Shown here piece after piece: positions 26,742 to 35,706 of a stretch of 64,000 bases of DNA (position 1 is its first letter; each line of letters begins with the position of its first letter). Position numbers and translations under genes: made by a program. Under the pieces are notes generated by a model, which was not told the DNA's origin, did no database searches, and saw only the letters and a program-made list of their open reading frames with translations. The stretch is from Chryseobacterium geocarposphaerae (lineage in GTDB: Bacteria > Bacteroidota > Bacteroidia > Flavobacteriales > Weeksellaceae). The stretch spans positions 744,001 through 808,000 of the forward strand of contig NZ_PGFD01000002.1 of NCBI RefSeq assembly GCF_002797535.1, given 5' to 3'.

Positions 26742-28856
26742 ATGAATTTTAAACCTATTTTACTAACGGCTGGAGTTTTATTCTCAGCAACTTTTTATTC
26801 TCAAAAAATGATTTATCCAAAAGCATTAAAAGGAAATCAAACAGATACATATTTCGGAACAGCAGTAGCAGACCCTTTCAGAGATTTGGAAAACGATTCT
26901 GAAGCGACAAAAAAATGGGTGGATGAAGAAGTAGTGCACAGTCAGGATTATCTTTCAAAAATTCCTTTCAGAAACGAAATTAAGAAACAGCTGAGAGATA
27001 TCTGGAACTACGAAAAGGTTTCCGCACCTTTTATGGAGGGAGATTATATCTATTATTATAAGAACGATGGTCTACAGGCACAGTCTGTTTTATACAGGAC
27101 TTCTAAAGTTAAGTCAAAGGTTGCGACGGTTTTTTTAGATCCTAATAAATTTTCTAAAAGTGGAACAACATCACTTTCTCAGGTATCATTTAATAAAAAA
27201 GGAAACTTGGCAGCTTATTCAATCTCAGAAGGAGGAAGTGACTGGAACAAAATCATTATCATCGATGCCATTACGAAAAAGCAGATTGATGAAACATTGG
27301 TGGATGTAAAATTCAGTGGAATTTCATGGCAGGGAGACGAAGGCTTTTACTATTCAAGCTACGACAAACCGAAAGAAGGGACTGTACTTTCAGGAATGAC
27401 GGATAAGCACAAAGTGTATTTCCATAAATTAGGAACAAAACAATCGGAAGATCAATTAATTTTCGGAGGAGATAAAACACCAAGAAGATATTTAGGTGCA
27501 GGAGTTTCTGAGGATCAGAGATATTTGATTATTTCCGCTGCTAATGCGACGAATGGAAATGAATTGTACATCAAGGACCTGAAAAAAGGAGGTGATTTTG
27601 TGCAGATCAATAAAGGATTTGATTTCAATGTAAGCATTGTAGATACGGATGGTGATGATCTATATATTTTCACGGATAAAGACGCTCCAAATATGCGCCT
27701 GGTGAAAACAACCATTCAAAACCCTTCGCCGGAAACCTGGAAAGATGTTATCCCGCAAACAGAAAATGTATTAGGAATTTCTACAGGAGGAGGATATTTC
27801 TTTGCTACGTATATGATTGATGCGATTGATCAGGTAAAACAGTTTGATAAAACAGGAAAGCTGATCAGAGAAATTGCTTTGCCGGGTAAGGGAAATGTTG
27901 GAGGTTTCGGAGGCAAAAAAGAAGAAAAAGAACTGTATTTTTCATTTAGTAACTACATCACTCCGGGAACAACCTATAAATTTAACGCAGATACAGGAGT
28001 GTCTAAAATTTATTATAAACCAAAAGTAAAATTCAATCCGGATGATTATGTGTCCGAGCAGGTTTTCTATACCTCAAAAGACGGAACAAAAATTCCAATG
28101 ATGATTAATTATAAAAAAGGGACAAAGCTTGACGGTAAAAATCCAACGATTCTTTATTCTTACGGAGGTTTCAATATCAGCTTACAGCCTGCTTTCTCTG
28201 TAGTGAATGCCATCTGGATGGAAAACGGAGGAATTTATGCCGTACCGAATATTCGTGGCGGTGGAGAATATGGTAAAAAATGGCATGATGCGGGAACGAA
28301 ACAGCAAAAGAAAAATGTTTTTGAAGACTTCATTGCGGCGGGAGAATATTTACAGGCTAAAGGTTATACTTCAAAAGAATTTATGGCACTTTCCGGAAGA
28401 TCAAACGGAGGTTTGTTAGTCGGAGCAACCATGACTATGCGTCCGGATCTGGCAAGAGTAGCTTTCCCCGGAGTTGGAGTTTTAGATATGTTGAGATACA
28501 ATAAATTCACTGCAGGAGCAGGATGGTCTTACGATTACGGAACAGCGGAGGACAGTAAGGAAATGTTTGAATACCTAAAATCATACTCTCCTGTTCACAA
28601 TGTAAAAGCAGGAACTTGCTATCCATCAACAATGATTATTACAAGTGATCATGACGATAGAGTAGTTCCGGCTCATTCTTTTAAATTCGGGGCAGAGTTA
28701 CAGGAAAAGCAAGCGTGTAAAAATCCTATTTTATTAAGAATTGAAAAAAATGCAGGACATGGAGCAGGTCGTTCCACAGAACAGGTTATTGGTGAAAATG
28801 CTGATTTGATTTCTTTCGCGTTATATGAAATGGGAATTAAAACATTAAGGAAGTAA
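26742..28856 (+). CDS. Prolyl oligopeptidase family serine peptidase (S9A)
   Basis: This 704-residue protein has an N-terminal signal-like stretch (PILLTAGVLFSATFYSQ), so it is probably periplasmic. A seven-bladed propeller covers about residues 80-420 and an alpha/beta hydrolase domain follows. The catalytic serine is in SGRSNGGLL, the aspartate in TSDHDDRVVPAHS and the histidine in KNAGHGAGRS, all in the right order for S9A. It cleaves short peptides after proline by family knowledge. Single-gene unit with promoter box and terminator. Confidence 0.92.
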   Translation: MNFKPILLTAGVLFSATFYSQKMIYPKALKGNQTDTYFGTAVADPFRDLENDSEATKKWVDEEVVHSQDYLSKIPFRNEIKKQLRDIWNYEKVSAPFMEGDYIYYYKNDGLQAQSVLYRTSKVKSKVATVFLDPNKFSKSGTTSLSQVSFNKKGNLAAYSISEGGSDWNKIIIIDAITKKQIDETLVDVKFSGISWQGDEGFYYSSYDKPKEGTVLSGMTDKHKVYFHKLGTKQSEDQLIFGGDKTPRRYLGAGVSEDQRYLIISAANATNGNELYIKDLKKGGDFVQINKGFDFNVSIVDTDGDDLYIFTDKDAPNMRLVKTTIQNPSPETWKDVIPQTENVLGISTGGGYFFATYMIDAIDQVKQFDKTGKLIREIALPGKGNVGGFGGKKEEKELYFSFSNYITPGTTYKFNADTGVSKIYYKPKVKFNPDDYVSEQVFYTSKDGTKIPMMINYKKGTKLDGKNPTILYSYGGFNISLQPAFSVVNAIWMENGGIYAVPNIRGGGEYGKKWHDAGTKQQKKNVFEDFIAAGEYLQAKGYTSKEFMALSGRSNGGLLVGATMTMRPDLARVAFPGVGVLDMLRYNKFTAGAGWSYDYGTAEDSKEMFEYLKSYSPVHNVKAGTCYPSTMIITSDHDDRVVPAHSFKFGAELQEKQACKNPILLRIEKNAGHGAGRSTEQVIGENADLISFALYEMGIKTLRK

Positions 28857-28892
28857 TTTATAAGAATTACAAAAGTTAATAAGTATCAAAAT

Positions 28893-28928
28893 AAAAAGCG
28901 ATTTTGCAGTTTGCAATTTCGCTTTTTT
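28893..28928 (+). terminator. Terminator after the prolyl oligopeptidase
   Basis: AAAAAGCGA (28893-28901) pairs with TCGCTTTTTT (28919-28928), with an inner TGCA/TGCA stem, then T-rich bases. Confidence 0.75.
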
Positions 28929-29065
28929 GTATGAAATATTAAGTTTGCTAAAAATGATAGAACATATAAGATTTTGGACTAATTTTAACTCAAATAAAAA
29001 CTGTTTTTTGAAGTATAGTAAGAAATGGCTTCATTTAATCATAATTTATACGATCAGTAGTGTCT

Positions 29066-30040
29066 ATGAAATATTTTATTTGTTTAATTCTCACTTTTTT
29101 AGTGAATGCTAAATCCTTTTCTCAAAATAAGCATACTGTAGAAAATGATATAAAAGAAATCACTAACTATTTAAAAGAAGATAATTTAATTTCCTTTTTT
29201 AAAAAGCACCAAAGCTATAAGCAATTATTGGAAGATTATTTGAAAAATGGTGATACATTACGATATAAGAGAATGTCTGATAGCTCGGAATACAAATTCA
29301 ATAACGCAATGTATAGTGATAATATCATTAGAAATTTTCTTAATTACAAAAAGATATTTACCGTTGAGGACAAAAAAATTAAAATTGACTGGAAGCATTC
29401 GTTGGTGAAAGAAATTTTAATAGAAGAGAGCAGAATTTCAATTGATAAAAGTAGTATAAACCAAGAAATGTTTGTTCCGGCAAAGGTTTTGGTTTCCAAT
29501 AGCCAAGATAGCAGTTTGGTGATTGTTGATATTAGTTTGATTTACTCGAAATCAGGAAACTTAATGTCATTTAGAATCTTAGAAAATATTCATGTTGGAT
29601 TTCCCTCTATAAAAGAGTATGTGAAATTTGAAAATGAAAAAATGGAGAAATTGCTGAAAAATGCTGTACTTAATGAAAGAAGAAATAGCCTAAAAAGAAT
29701 AGATAATACTGAAGATCCCTCCAAGCAATATCAAAAAACATATGTTTCAGAAAATAATAATGCCGATAAACTTATATTAACTTTTGAGGCTAAAGAAAAT
29801 ACTACATCACTGAGACTTGTAAATAGGGTTATAAATGGCAATCTAAAACACAATAAATCATTTGGGGAATGGGAAAACTGGGAAGGAATTGTTGTCTTTA
29901 ATCCATATGGTAGCGAAACCACTTGGTATATGTATGAAAATAATGGAAAAATAATATGCTTTTCCATTGATGCCTATATTAAGGATATAGACAAAATGAG
30001 AGTGGTTACTTTTAGTCAAATCAAGGATAATGGAAGATAG
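29066..30040 (+). CDS. Secreted hypothetical protein
   Basis: This 324-residue protein has a clear signal peptide (MKYFICLILTFLVNAKSFSQ). I recognise no domain. The mature part is Lys/Asn/Ser-rich, with helical N-terminal and beta-rich C-terminal parts (ENWEGIVVFNPYGSETTWYMYENNGK). The GTG two codons upstream is in frame, but the ATG at 29066 gives the cleaner signal peptide. It looks more AT-rich than the neighbouring genes. It stands alone between the oligopeptidase terminator and the mutase gene, and is not obviously linked to either. Confidence 0.65.
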   Translation: MKYFICLILTFLVNAKSFSQNKHTVENDIKEITNYLKEDNLISFFKKHQSYKQLLEDYLKNGDTLRYKRMSDSSEYKFNNAMYSDNIIRNFLNYKKIFTVEDKKIKIDWKHSLVKEILIEESRISIDKSSINQEMFVPAKVLVSNSQDSSLVIVDISLIYSKSGNLMSFRILENIHVGFPSIKEYVKFENEKMEKLLKNAVLNERRNSLKRIDNTEDPSKQYQKTYVSENNNADKLILTFEAKENTTSLRLVNRVINGNLKHNKSFGEWENWEGIVVFNPYGSETTWYMYENNGKIICFSIDAYIKDIDKMRVVTFSQIKDNGR

Positions 30041-30197
30041 AGTTGCTATCTAAGTCCGCTTTAAAAACTATTTTTAGAATAAGGCTGTTCTTCAATGTTG
30101 TTGTAAAGCTTATTAGGTCAGAAATCTACACTCATATTTTTCTATATAACTATTCCCTCAAAAATCCGTAATTTTAGCCGGTAATAAATCTGAAAGT

Positions 30198-32315
30198 ATG
30201 AGAAGAGAAGTTCAAAATAAAACTCCTCAATTTAATATAACCGAAAAAAAATCGGAAATCTATCCATTTGAAAAAGATGGATTGCAGTTAAAATCTTCCT
30301 ATAAAGCAGAAGACGTTAAAAATAAAGAATTAACAGAAACTTCTCCGGGAATTGCCCCCTATTTAAGAGGTCCGTATTCCACCATGTATGTTCAGAAACC
30401 GTGGACGATTCGTCAATATGCAGGATTTTCAACTGCAGAAGAATCCAATGCTTTCTACAGAAGAAACTTAGCGGCAGGACAAAAAGGTCTTTCCGTAGCT
30501 TTCGATTTGGCAACTCACAGAGGGTATGACTCAGATCATGCGAGAGTAGTTGGTGACGTTGGAAAAGCTGGAGTGGCAATTGATTCTGTGGAGGATATGA
30601 AGATTTTGTTTAATGAAATTCCATTAGATCAGATTTCCGTTTCCATGACGATGAATGGTGCGGTTTTACCAATTTTATCATTCTATATCGTAGCTGCAGA
30701 AGAACAGGGAGTTTCTCAGGAATTGCTTTCAGGAACCATTCAGAATGATATTTTGAAGGAATTCATGGTAAGAAATACTTACATTTATCCCCCTGCGCCT
30801 TCTATGAAGATCATTGCAGATATTTTTGAATATACTTCTCAGAATATCCCGAAATTCAACTCAATCTCCATTTCAGGTTACCATATGCAGGAAGCTGGCG
30901 CAACACCGGTTTTGGAAATGGCTTACACGCTTGCAGACGGTTTGGAATATGTAAGAACAGGAATAAAAGCAGGAATGAATGTCGATGATTTCGCGCCAAG
31001 ATTATCCTTTTTCTGGGCTATCGGAATGAACCACTTCATGGAAATTGCAAAAATGCGTGCGGCAAGATATATTTGGGCTGAATTATTAAAGCAATTCAAC
31101 CCTAAGAATCCGAAATCTCTAGCTTTAAGAACTCATTCGCAAACTTCAGGCTGGTCGTTAACAGAGCAAGAACCTTTCAACAATATTACCAGAACTGCTA
31201 TTGAAGCCTTGTCTTCGGCATTGGGAGGAACTCAGTCTCTTCACACCAATGCTTTGGATGAAGCGATCGCACTTCCGACAGATTATTCCGCAAAAATCGC
31301 AAGAAATACACAGATTATCCTGCAGCAGGAAAGTGGAATCTGCGATGTGGTAGATCCGATGGGAGGGAGCAATTTGGTGGAAAGCCTTACTCAGCAGATG
31401 ATCGAAGAAGCCATGAAATACATCGATGAGGTGGAACAGGAAGGAGGAATGACAAAAGCGATCGAAGCAGGGATTCCAAAAATGAGAATTGAGGAAGCGG
31501 CGGCAAGAAAGCAGGCAAAAATCGATAGTGGAGAAGAATTTATCATTGGCGTAAATTCATTCAAATCAGATTTAAAGCAAGATGAAATCGAGATTCTGGA
31601 TATCGACAATACGGAAGTTCGCAGAAAGCAGATCGAAAGATTAAATAAAATAAAGGCAGAAAGAAATTCCGAAGCTGTTGAACAGATTTTAAACGAAATC
31701 CGAGAATCTGCAAAAACAGGCAAAGGGAATCTTTTGGCATTGTGTATTGAAGCGGCGCGCAGAAGAGTAACCCTTGGTGAAATGAGCGATGCCATGGAAG
31801 AAAGTTTCGGAAGATATAAAGCAAATATCAGAACAATCTCAGGAGTTTATGCCATGAATGCAGGTAAGAACGAATATTTTGAAAAAGCTCTGAGCCTTAC
31901 TCAGAAATTTGAAGAAGAAGAAGGCCGCCGTCCAAGATTAATGGTGGCTAAAATGGGGCAGGACGGTCACGACAGGGGAGCCAAAGTAGTAGCAACAGCA
32001 TTTGCAGATATGGGATTTGACGTGGATGTGGCACCGTTATTCCAGACTCCCGAAGAAGTGGCAAAACAGGCCGTTGAAAATGATATCCATATTTTGGGAG
32101 TTTCATCATTGGCTGCTGGTCATAAAACGTTAGTTCCGCAAGTGGTGGAAGAGTTGAAAAAACTGGGCGCAGATGATATTACCATTGTTGTTGGAGGGGT
32201 TATTCCGCAACAGGATTATGAATTCCTCTATGCAAATGGAGCAGATTTTATCTTCGGGCCGGGAACCAATCTGCCAAAATGTGCGGTAGATATTTTGGAG
32301 AAATTTTTAAGTTAA
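30198..32315 (+). CDS. scpA: Methylmalonyl-CoA mutase, large (catalytic) subunit
   Basis: This 705-residue adenosylcobalamin enzyme interconverts methylmalonyl-CoA and succinyl-CoA. The N-terminal TIM barrel has the CoA-binding [21 protein letters not shown] start and [14 protein letters not shown]. The C-terminal B12-binding domain has [11 protein letters not shown], where Asp589-x-His591 is the lower-ligand DxHxxG motif, then [16 protein letters not shown]. Length fits the catalytic subunit. The small subunit gene usually found just upstream is absent here; the neighbour is an unrelated secreted protein. Its GTPase chaperone MeaB is at 39997-40977. Confidence 0.93.
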   Translation: MRREVQNKTPQFNITEKKSEIYPFEKDGLQLKSSYKAEDVKNKELTETSPGIAPYLRGPYSTMYVQKPWTIRQYAGFSTAEESNAFYRRNLAAGQKGLSVAFDLATHRGYDSDHARVVGDVGKAGVAIDSVEDMKILFNEIPLDQISVSMTMNGAVLPILSFYIVAAEEQGVSQELLSGTIQNDILKEFMVRNTYIYPPAPSMKIIADIFEYTSQNIPKFNSISISGYHMQEAGATPVLEMAYTLADGLEYVRTGIKAGMNVDDFAPRLSFFWAIGMNHFMEIAKMRAARYIWAELLKQFNPKNPKSLALRTHSQTSGWSLTEQEPFNNITRTAIEALSSALGGTQSLHTNALDEAIALPTDYSAKIARNTQIILQQESGICDVVDPMGGSNLVESLTQQMIEEAMKYIDEVEQEGGMTKAIEAGIPKMRIEEAAARKQAKIDSGEEFIIGVNSFKSDLKQDEIEILDIDNTEVRRKQIERLNKIKAERNSEAVEQILNEIRESAKTGKGNLLALCIEAARRRVTLGEMSDAMEESFGRYKANIRTISGVYAMNAGKNEYFEKALSLTQKFEEEEGRRPRLMVAKMGQDGHDRGAKVVATAFADMGFDVDVAPLFQTPEEVAKQAVENDIHILGVSSLAAGHKTLVPQVVEELKKLGADDITIVVGGVIPQQDYEFLYANGADFIFGPGTNLPKCAVDILEKFLS

Positions 32316-32384
32316 ATTAACTTTTTCTTAGAATAAATTGCACGACGTTTGTACTGTAAACCATAACCACAAAAACAAAATATT

Positions 32385-32879
32385 ATGGCTTATACAGTAG
32401 TTTCAGTATTTCCTGTGACGGTAGATACGGAGAAAATTAAAAAAGATTTAAGAGAAAATGGTTTCGACGAAGCCAACATTATTGTTTCAAAATCAAATGT
32501 TGAAAGCGGATTAGATCATTATCAGGAGGATGAGCAGACAAAAGGTTTTTTCGATTATGTTTTCGCTCACGATGCAGAAATGTTAGAGGCATATCGTAAA
32601 CATAGTATTGGAAGAAATAACGTAGTTGTTTACACCGATGATCTTGAGCAGGCGATCTCCGCAAAATCTATTTTAAATAGAAATGGAGCTTTGCAAGTTT
32701 ATAGAAAAAAATCGGAGGGCCAGAAAGATATTCCGGATGGTATGACTGAAGAAGAATACAACGGAATTATTGCCAAAGCTAGACACAATATTTATTTTCT
32801 GGGATCGGAAAGGGTCTATCATTCCAACATTATCAAAGGAATGGATGATCCGATGGATGACCTGGGTTCAAAAGATTAA
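32385..32879 (+). CDS. Small protein resembling general-stress proteins, function unknown
   Basis: This 164-residue soluble protein begins AYTVVSVFPVTVDTEKIKKDL with a short alpha/beta domain of about 110 residues, containing NVVVYTDDLEQAISAKSIL. That arrangement recalls the fold of general-stress proteins with a ferredoxin-like module. The tail has IPDGMTEEEYNGIIAKAR. There is no signal peptide. A very strong terminator follows. The family likeness is weak and functional assignment is not possible. Confidence 0.6.
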   Translation: MAYTVVSVFPVTVDTEKIKKDLRENGFDEANIIVSKSNVESGLDHYQEDEQTKGFFDYVFAHDAEMLEAYRKHSIGRNNVVVYTDDLEQAISAKSILNRNGALQVYRKKSEGQKDIPDGMTEEEYNGIIAKARHNIYFLGSERVYHSNIIKGMDDPMDDLGSKD

Positions 32880-32893
32880 CTTATAAAAGCATT

Positions 32894-32925
32894 AAGTCCG
32901 GATAGTTGTTATCCGGACTTTTTTT
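32894..32925 (+). terminator. Strong Rho-independent terminator
   Basis: AAGTCCGGATA (32894-32904) pairs perfectly over 11 bp with TATCCGGACTT (32910-32920), with a 5-base loop and seven T. Confidence 0.9.
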
Positions 32926-32956
32926 ATGAATTCCACAAAAAATATTAAATAAAAAT

Positions 32957-32985
32957 TTGATTATTCAAAAATTAGCATATCTTTG
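32957..32985 (+). promoter_or_regulatory. Promoter of an orphan short transcription unit
   Basis: TTG (32957-32959, within TTTG) is 18 bases before TATCTTTG (32978-32985), matching the Bacteroidota promoter. No ordinary gene begins within 450 bases. A terminator at 33127 gives a predicted transcript of about 170 bases. Confidence 0.75.
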
Positions 32986-33026
32986 CATCTGAAAATCAAG
33001 TTTAACCAATAAAAAACAACGAAGCA

Positions 33027-33104
33027 ATGTTCAAATTCAATCTGCATTCAACAGTAGGATTGCCTTTTGCAAAGGCAAGGCTTCGTGGTTTGGTACACTC
33101 ATAG
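33027..33104 (+). CDS. Possible 25-residue leader or micro-peptide
   Basis: An ATG-to-TAG frame of 25 codons lies inside the orphan transcript, starting about 35 bases after the predicted transcription start and ending before the terminator stem. The peptide begins MFKFNLHSTVG and ends RLRGLVHS; it is basic with no run of one amino acid as in classic attenuators. The hairpin at 33060-33078 lies within the frame. No strong ribosome site is visible, but flavobacterial sites are often weak. Could be chance. Confidence 0.3.
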   Translation: MFKFNLHSTVGLPFAKARLRGLVHS

Positions 33105-33126
33105 AATAACAGTATATTGAAATATC

Positions 33127-33159
33127 AAAACCCGAAGTCGTAAGATTTTCGGGTTTTTT
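33127..33159 (+). terminator. Terminator of the orphan unit
   Basis: AAAACCCGAA (33127-33136) pairs perfectly over 10 bp with TTCGGGTTTT (33148-33157), followed by more T. Confidence 0.85.
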
Positions 33160-33241
33160 ATTGCGCAATATTTCAAACTCAAATTAGTTTCCCCGAAATC
33201 TTTTTTTATCAAGTTTAAGAATCTTTTCGAATAAAGTTTTT

Positions 33242-33338
33242 AGGAGCTTTATCCCGCTTTCCGCTGTATCTTTTTCATTACGGCCTCCGCTTCGCTGCGG
33301 CCGCAACAAAAAAGGATGCCGCTGCAATCGGGGCTAGG
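33242..33338. repeat. Structured, GC-rich dispersed repeat
   Basis: The stretch opens AGGAGCTTTATCCCGC and closes CAATCGGGGCTAGG. Its centre (33281-33303) is a GC-rich near-palindrome with arms CGGCC/GGCCG, flanked by CTTTTT and AAAAAGGA that can extend the stem. It is much richer in GC than its surroundings. From memory this wording recurs in intergenic regions of Flavobacterium and Chryseobacterium; no other copy lies in this window, so the repeat status rests on recall. Confidence 0.6.
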
Positions 33339-33356
33339 AAAGGTTACCGCTAAACT

Positions 33357-33389
33357 AAACCTCATAGGTTTTCAAAACCTATGAGGTTT
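33357..33389. repeat. Perfect 16-bp palindrome
   Basis: AAACCTCATAGGTTTT (33357-33372) and AAAACCTATGAGGTTT (33374-33389) are exact inverted copies around a single C. It could be a hairpin in RNA, a protein-binding site or a mobile palindromic unit. It lies 92 bases before the first gene of the rtcB-prfH cluster and no T run follows. Confidence 0.85.
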
Positions 33390-33481
33390 GGACAATAACA
33401 ACTAAAATTTTAGTTGGTGAAGATTTAATGTGAAATAGTAAAGTCTAACTTTTAATACTTCACCTCTAATATCTAAAATTA

Positions 33482-34231
33482 ATGGAAAAAGATAACCTGA
33501 TGTTTTTCAGATTGAGAAGTCTGAGAAGCAGAAAAAGAATAGTTAAAGAAGATGTAGTAAAACAGATCAGAAAAAAGTATAAACGTAGTGAAGAACTTTG
33601 GAAAATAAAAAGGGAAATCCCGTTAGTTCCCTTGGAAAAACCCTATCAGAAAGGATTTGTAAGATTCTTTGTCGTAAGAGACGACGTGAAACGGTCCAAG
33701 GATGGCAACTTTTTCGAAGGGATTCTGAATAAAATCAATACCAAGATGTATTCCGAGACCCGGAAATTCTTAAAAAAGAAAAGAAAATTCGGGCGAAGAA
33801 TTTATGTTGAAAAAGAACAAAAATTGGCTCGGCTTTCAACATATCAGTGGAATGATCCAAAGTTGAGATTAACAGACCGAGAGAGGCAATATTTCCTAAG
33901 AAGAGAAGATTATTGTCCAATCAGAAAGAGACATAACATTTACTACGAATTTATCGAACCATGGAGATTTGTATTAAGAGTAAAACCGAATATGATTACT
34001 CATTACAAGCCTTTACATTCAGATTTAGAGCAAGAAATTGATGAACTCAATTCTTATTTAGGTCAGCATAAAGTTGCGGGTATTGTCCATAAAAAGATAT
34101 ATGGAAGGCCCAACCCATGGAAGAATAAATACAAACGTGATCCGTTGAACAGCAGAAAATGCGTTCGCTACAAGATGTCTGCAACAGAGATTGCAGAAAA
34201 TGCAGAAGACGGAAATGTCTTCAAATTTTAA
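33482..34231 (+). CDS. Very basic hypothetical protein in the rtcB-prfH cluster
   Basis: This 249-residue protein is unusually rich in Lys and Arg. Its N-terminal 35 residues alone contain RLRSLRSRKRIVK and IRKKYKRSEE, with KKKRKFGRRIYVEKEQK in the middle. A conserved-looking core has KPYQKGFVRFFVVRDD, RLTDRERQYFL and YEFIEPWRFVLRV, and the C-terminal part has GRPNPWKNKYKRDPLNSRK. It has no signal or membrane segment. I do not recognise the family. Charge and position 11 bases before rtcB suggest an RNA- or ribosome-binding partner (inference). Confidence 0.75.
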   Translation: MEKDNLMFFRLRSLRSRKRIVKEDVVKQIRKKYKRSEELWKIKREIPLVPLEKPYQKGFVRFFVVRDDVKRSKDGNFFEGILNKINTKMYSETRKFLKKKRKFGRRIYVEKEQKLARLSTYQWNDPKLRLTDRERQYFLRREDYCPIRKRHNIYYEFIEPWRFVLRVKPNMITHYKPLHSDLEQEIDELNSYLGQHKVAGIVHKKIYGRPNPWKNKYKRDPLNSRKCVRYKMSATEIAENAEDGNVFKF

Positions 34232-34242
34232 AATAAAAAACA

Positions 34243-35634
34243 ATGGGAAATTTAAAACTTAAAGGAAAAGATATACTAAAAATAGGCTATCCAAACAATC
34301 AGAGTGTCAACATCGCTTTGGAAGTAATGAAAAGGAATTTTGCAACGAAAAATATCCATCATGTGAAATCTCTTTTAAAGGAAATCCTGCAAAATCCGCA
34401 ACAGTTCGAAAATGATTTAACCTTCGGACAAATTGCAGAAGCCTTGCTTTCATCCAAGAAAACAGAAAAAAGAATGCTCAATACAAACAGAGCGACTTTC
34501 AATATTTTCGGAAACAATATTTCGGATGAAGCAAAAAACCAACTGTACACGGCTTTGAAATTACCAATTTCAACGCAAGGTGCTTTAATGCCCGATGCAC
34601 ACAGCGGTTACGGACTTCCAATCGGTGGAGTTCTTGCGGTAGAAAATGCAGTGATTCCTTACGGAGTCGGCATGGATATCGGTTGTAGAATGTCGCTTAG
34701 TATTTTAGATACGCCAATTTCATATCTTGACGGAGCGAGAGATAAATACGAAAAAGCTCTTGCAGAACATACCAAATTCGGAATGTACGAAACACATAAA
34801 TCTCACGTCGATCATGAAATTTTCGACAGAGATACGTTTGATTTAATTCCGATTTTGAGAAGATTAAAAGGAAAAGCCATCAAGCAAATGGGAAGTTCCG
34901 GTGGCGGAAATCACTTTGTGGAATTCGGAGAAGTGGAAATCACGGAAGAAGACGAACAGATCGGGCTTCCAAAAGGGAAATACTTAGGAATTCTTTCACA
35001 CAGTGGATCTCGTGGATTGGGAGCGGAAATCGCTCAATACTATTCGAGAGTGGCGACAGAACAATGTCCGTTACCAAAAGAAGCACAACAATTTGCGTGG
35101 CTTGATCTGAGCACGCATCTTGGCTTGGAATATTGGACAGCCATGAATTTGGCAGGGGATTATGCTTCAGCTTGTCACGACGATATTCACAGAAGATTGG
35201 TAAAAGCTGTCGGAGGAAGAGTGAAAGCCAGAATTGAAAACCATCACAATTTTGCCTGGAAAGAAATCCACAACGGAAAAGAAGTAATTGTTCACCGAAA
35301 AGGAGCAACGCCTGCCAACGAAAATGAATTGGGAATGATTCCCGGTTCCATGACGGCAAAAGGCTTTATCGTTCGTGGAAAAGGAAACCCGGATTCTTTG
35401 AACTCGGCTTCCCACGGAGCAGGAAGAGCGCATTCAAGAGGTGAATGCAGAAGTCTTTTCACTCAAAATGACATCAAAAAAGAATTAAAACTCAAGAATG
35501 TCACTTTAATGGGTGGTAATACTGAAGAAGCACCAATGGCGTACAAAGACATCAATGAAGTCATGAATGCACAAAGTGAGCTGGTCGATATTCTGGGAAC
35601 TTTCCAGCCACGAATTGTGAGAATGGATAAGTAA
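34243..35634 (+). CDS. rtcB: RtcB family RNA ligase
   Basis: This 463-residue GTP- and Mn-dependent ligase joins a 3'-phosphate or 2',3'-cyclic phosphate end to a 5'-OH. Metal and active-site residues are visible: PDAHSGYGLPIGG (from residue 117), Cys148 in GMDIGCRMS, His224 in GGGNHFVEF, His253 in SHSGSRGLG, HHNFAW near 334 and the guanylylated His391 in SHGAGRAHSRGECR. It is complete. No archease gene is near. The presence of prfH in the same cluster places it in the RtcB2-like group that pairs with PrfH. Confidence 0.95.
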   Translation: MGNLKLKGKDILKIGYPNNQSVNIALEVMKRNFATKNIHHVKSLLKEILQNPQQFENDLTFGQIAEALLSSKKTEKRMLNTNRATFNIFGNNISDEAKNQLYTALKLPISTQGALMPDAHSGYGLPIGGVLAVENAVIPYGVGMDIGCRMSLSILDTPISYLDGARDKYEKALAEHTKFGMYETHKSHVDHEIFDRDTFDLIPILRRLKGKAIKQMGSSGGGNHFVEFGEVEITEEDEQIGLPKGKYLGILSHSGSRGLGAEIAQYYSRVATEQCPLPKEAQQFAWLDLSTHLGLEYWTAMNLAGDYASACHDDIHRRLVKAVGGRVKARIENHHNFAWKEIHNGKEVIVHRKGATPANENELGMIPGSMTAKGFIVRGKGNPDSLNSASHGAGRAHSRGECRSLFTQNDIKKELKLKNVTLMGGNTEEAPMAYKDINEVMNAQSELVDILGTFQPRIVRMDK

Positions 35635-35636
35635 AA

Positions 35637-35670
35637 TGGTTGATAGGTTATAGTTGTTGGTTGATAGGTT
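35637..35670. repeat. Short direct repeat
   Basis: TGGTTGATAGGTT occurs at 35637-35649 and again at 35658-35670, directly after the rtcB stop. It may mark an old duplication or insertion footprint, or simply be junk next to the dispersed repeat that follows. Confidence 0.7.
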
Positions 35671-35706
35671 TTAACTAGAGATAATTACTAGACTTATAAG
35701 GATAAC

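Larger units (their letters stand above)
32992..33160 (+). ncRNA. Candidate small RNA or attenuated leader
   Basis: Bounded by a good promoter and a strong terminator, this unit would give an RNA of about 170 bases. Inside is a perfect hairpin TTGCCTTT-TGC-AAAGGCAA (about 33060-33078). A 25-codon frame lies at 33027-33104. There is no gene directly after the terminator, so it is either an independent small RNA, a small-protein mRNA, or a leader whose controlled gene has been lost or displaced by the repeats that follow. It matches no RNA family I can name with confidence. Confidence 0.5.

Noticed and set aside
28927..29112. 61-residue frame before the secreted orphan
   Set aside because: It starts at TTG directly in the terminator tail and overlaps the signal peptide of the real gene; no ribosome site or protein-like composition.
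32880..33481. Search for tRNA, SRP RNA or tmRNA in the largest gene-free stretch
   Set aside because: No cloverleaf, SRP tetraloop wording or tmRNA-like ends were found; only the orphan unit and repeats are supported.
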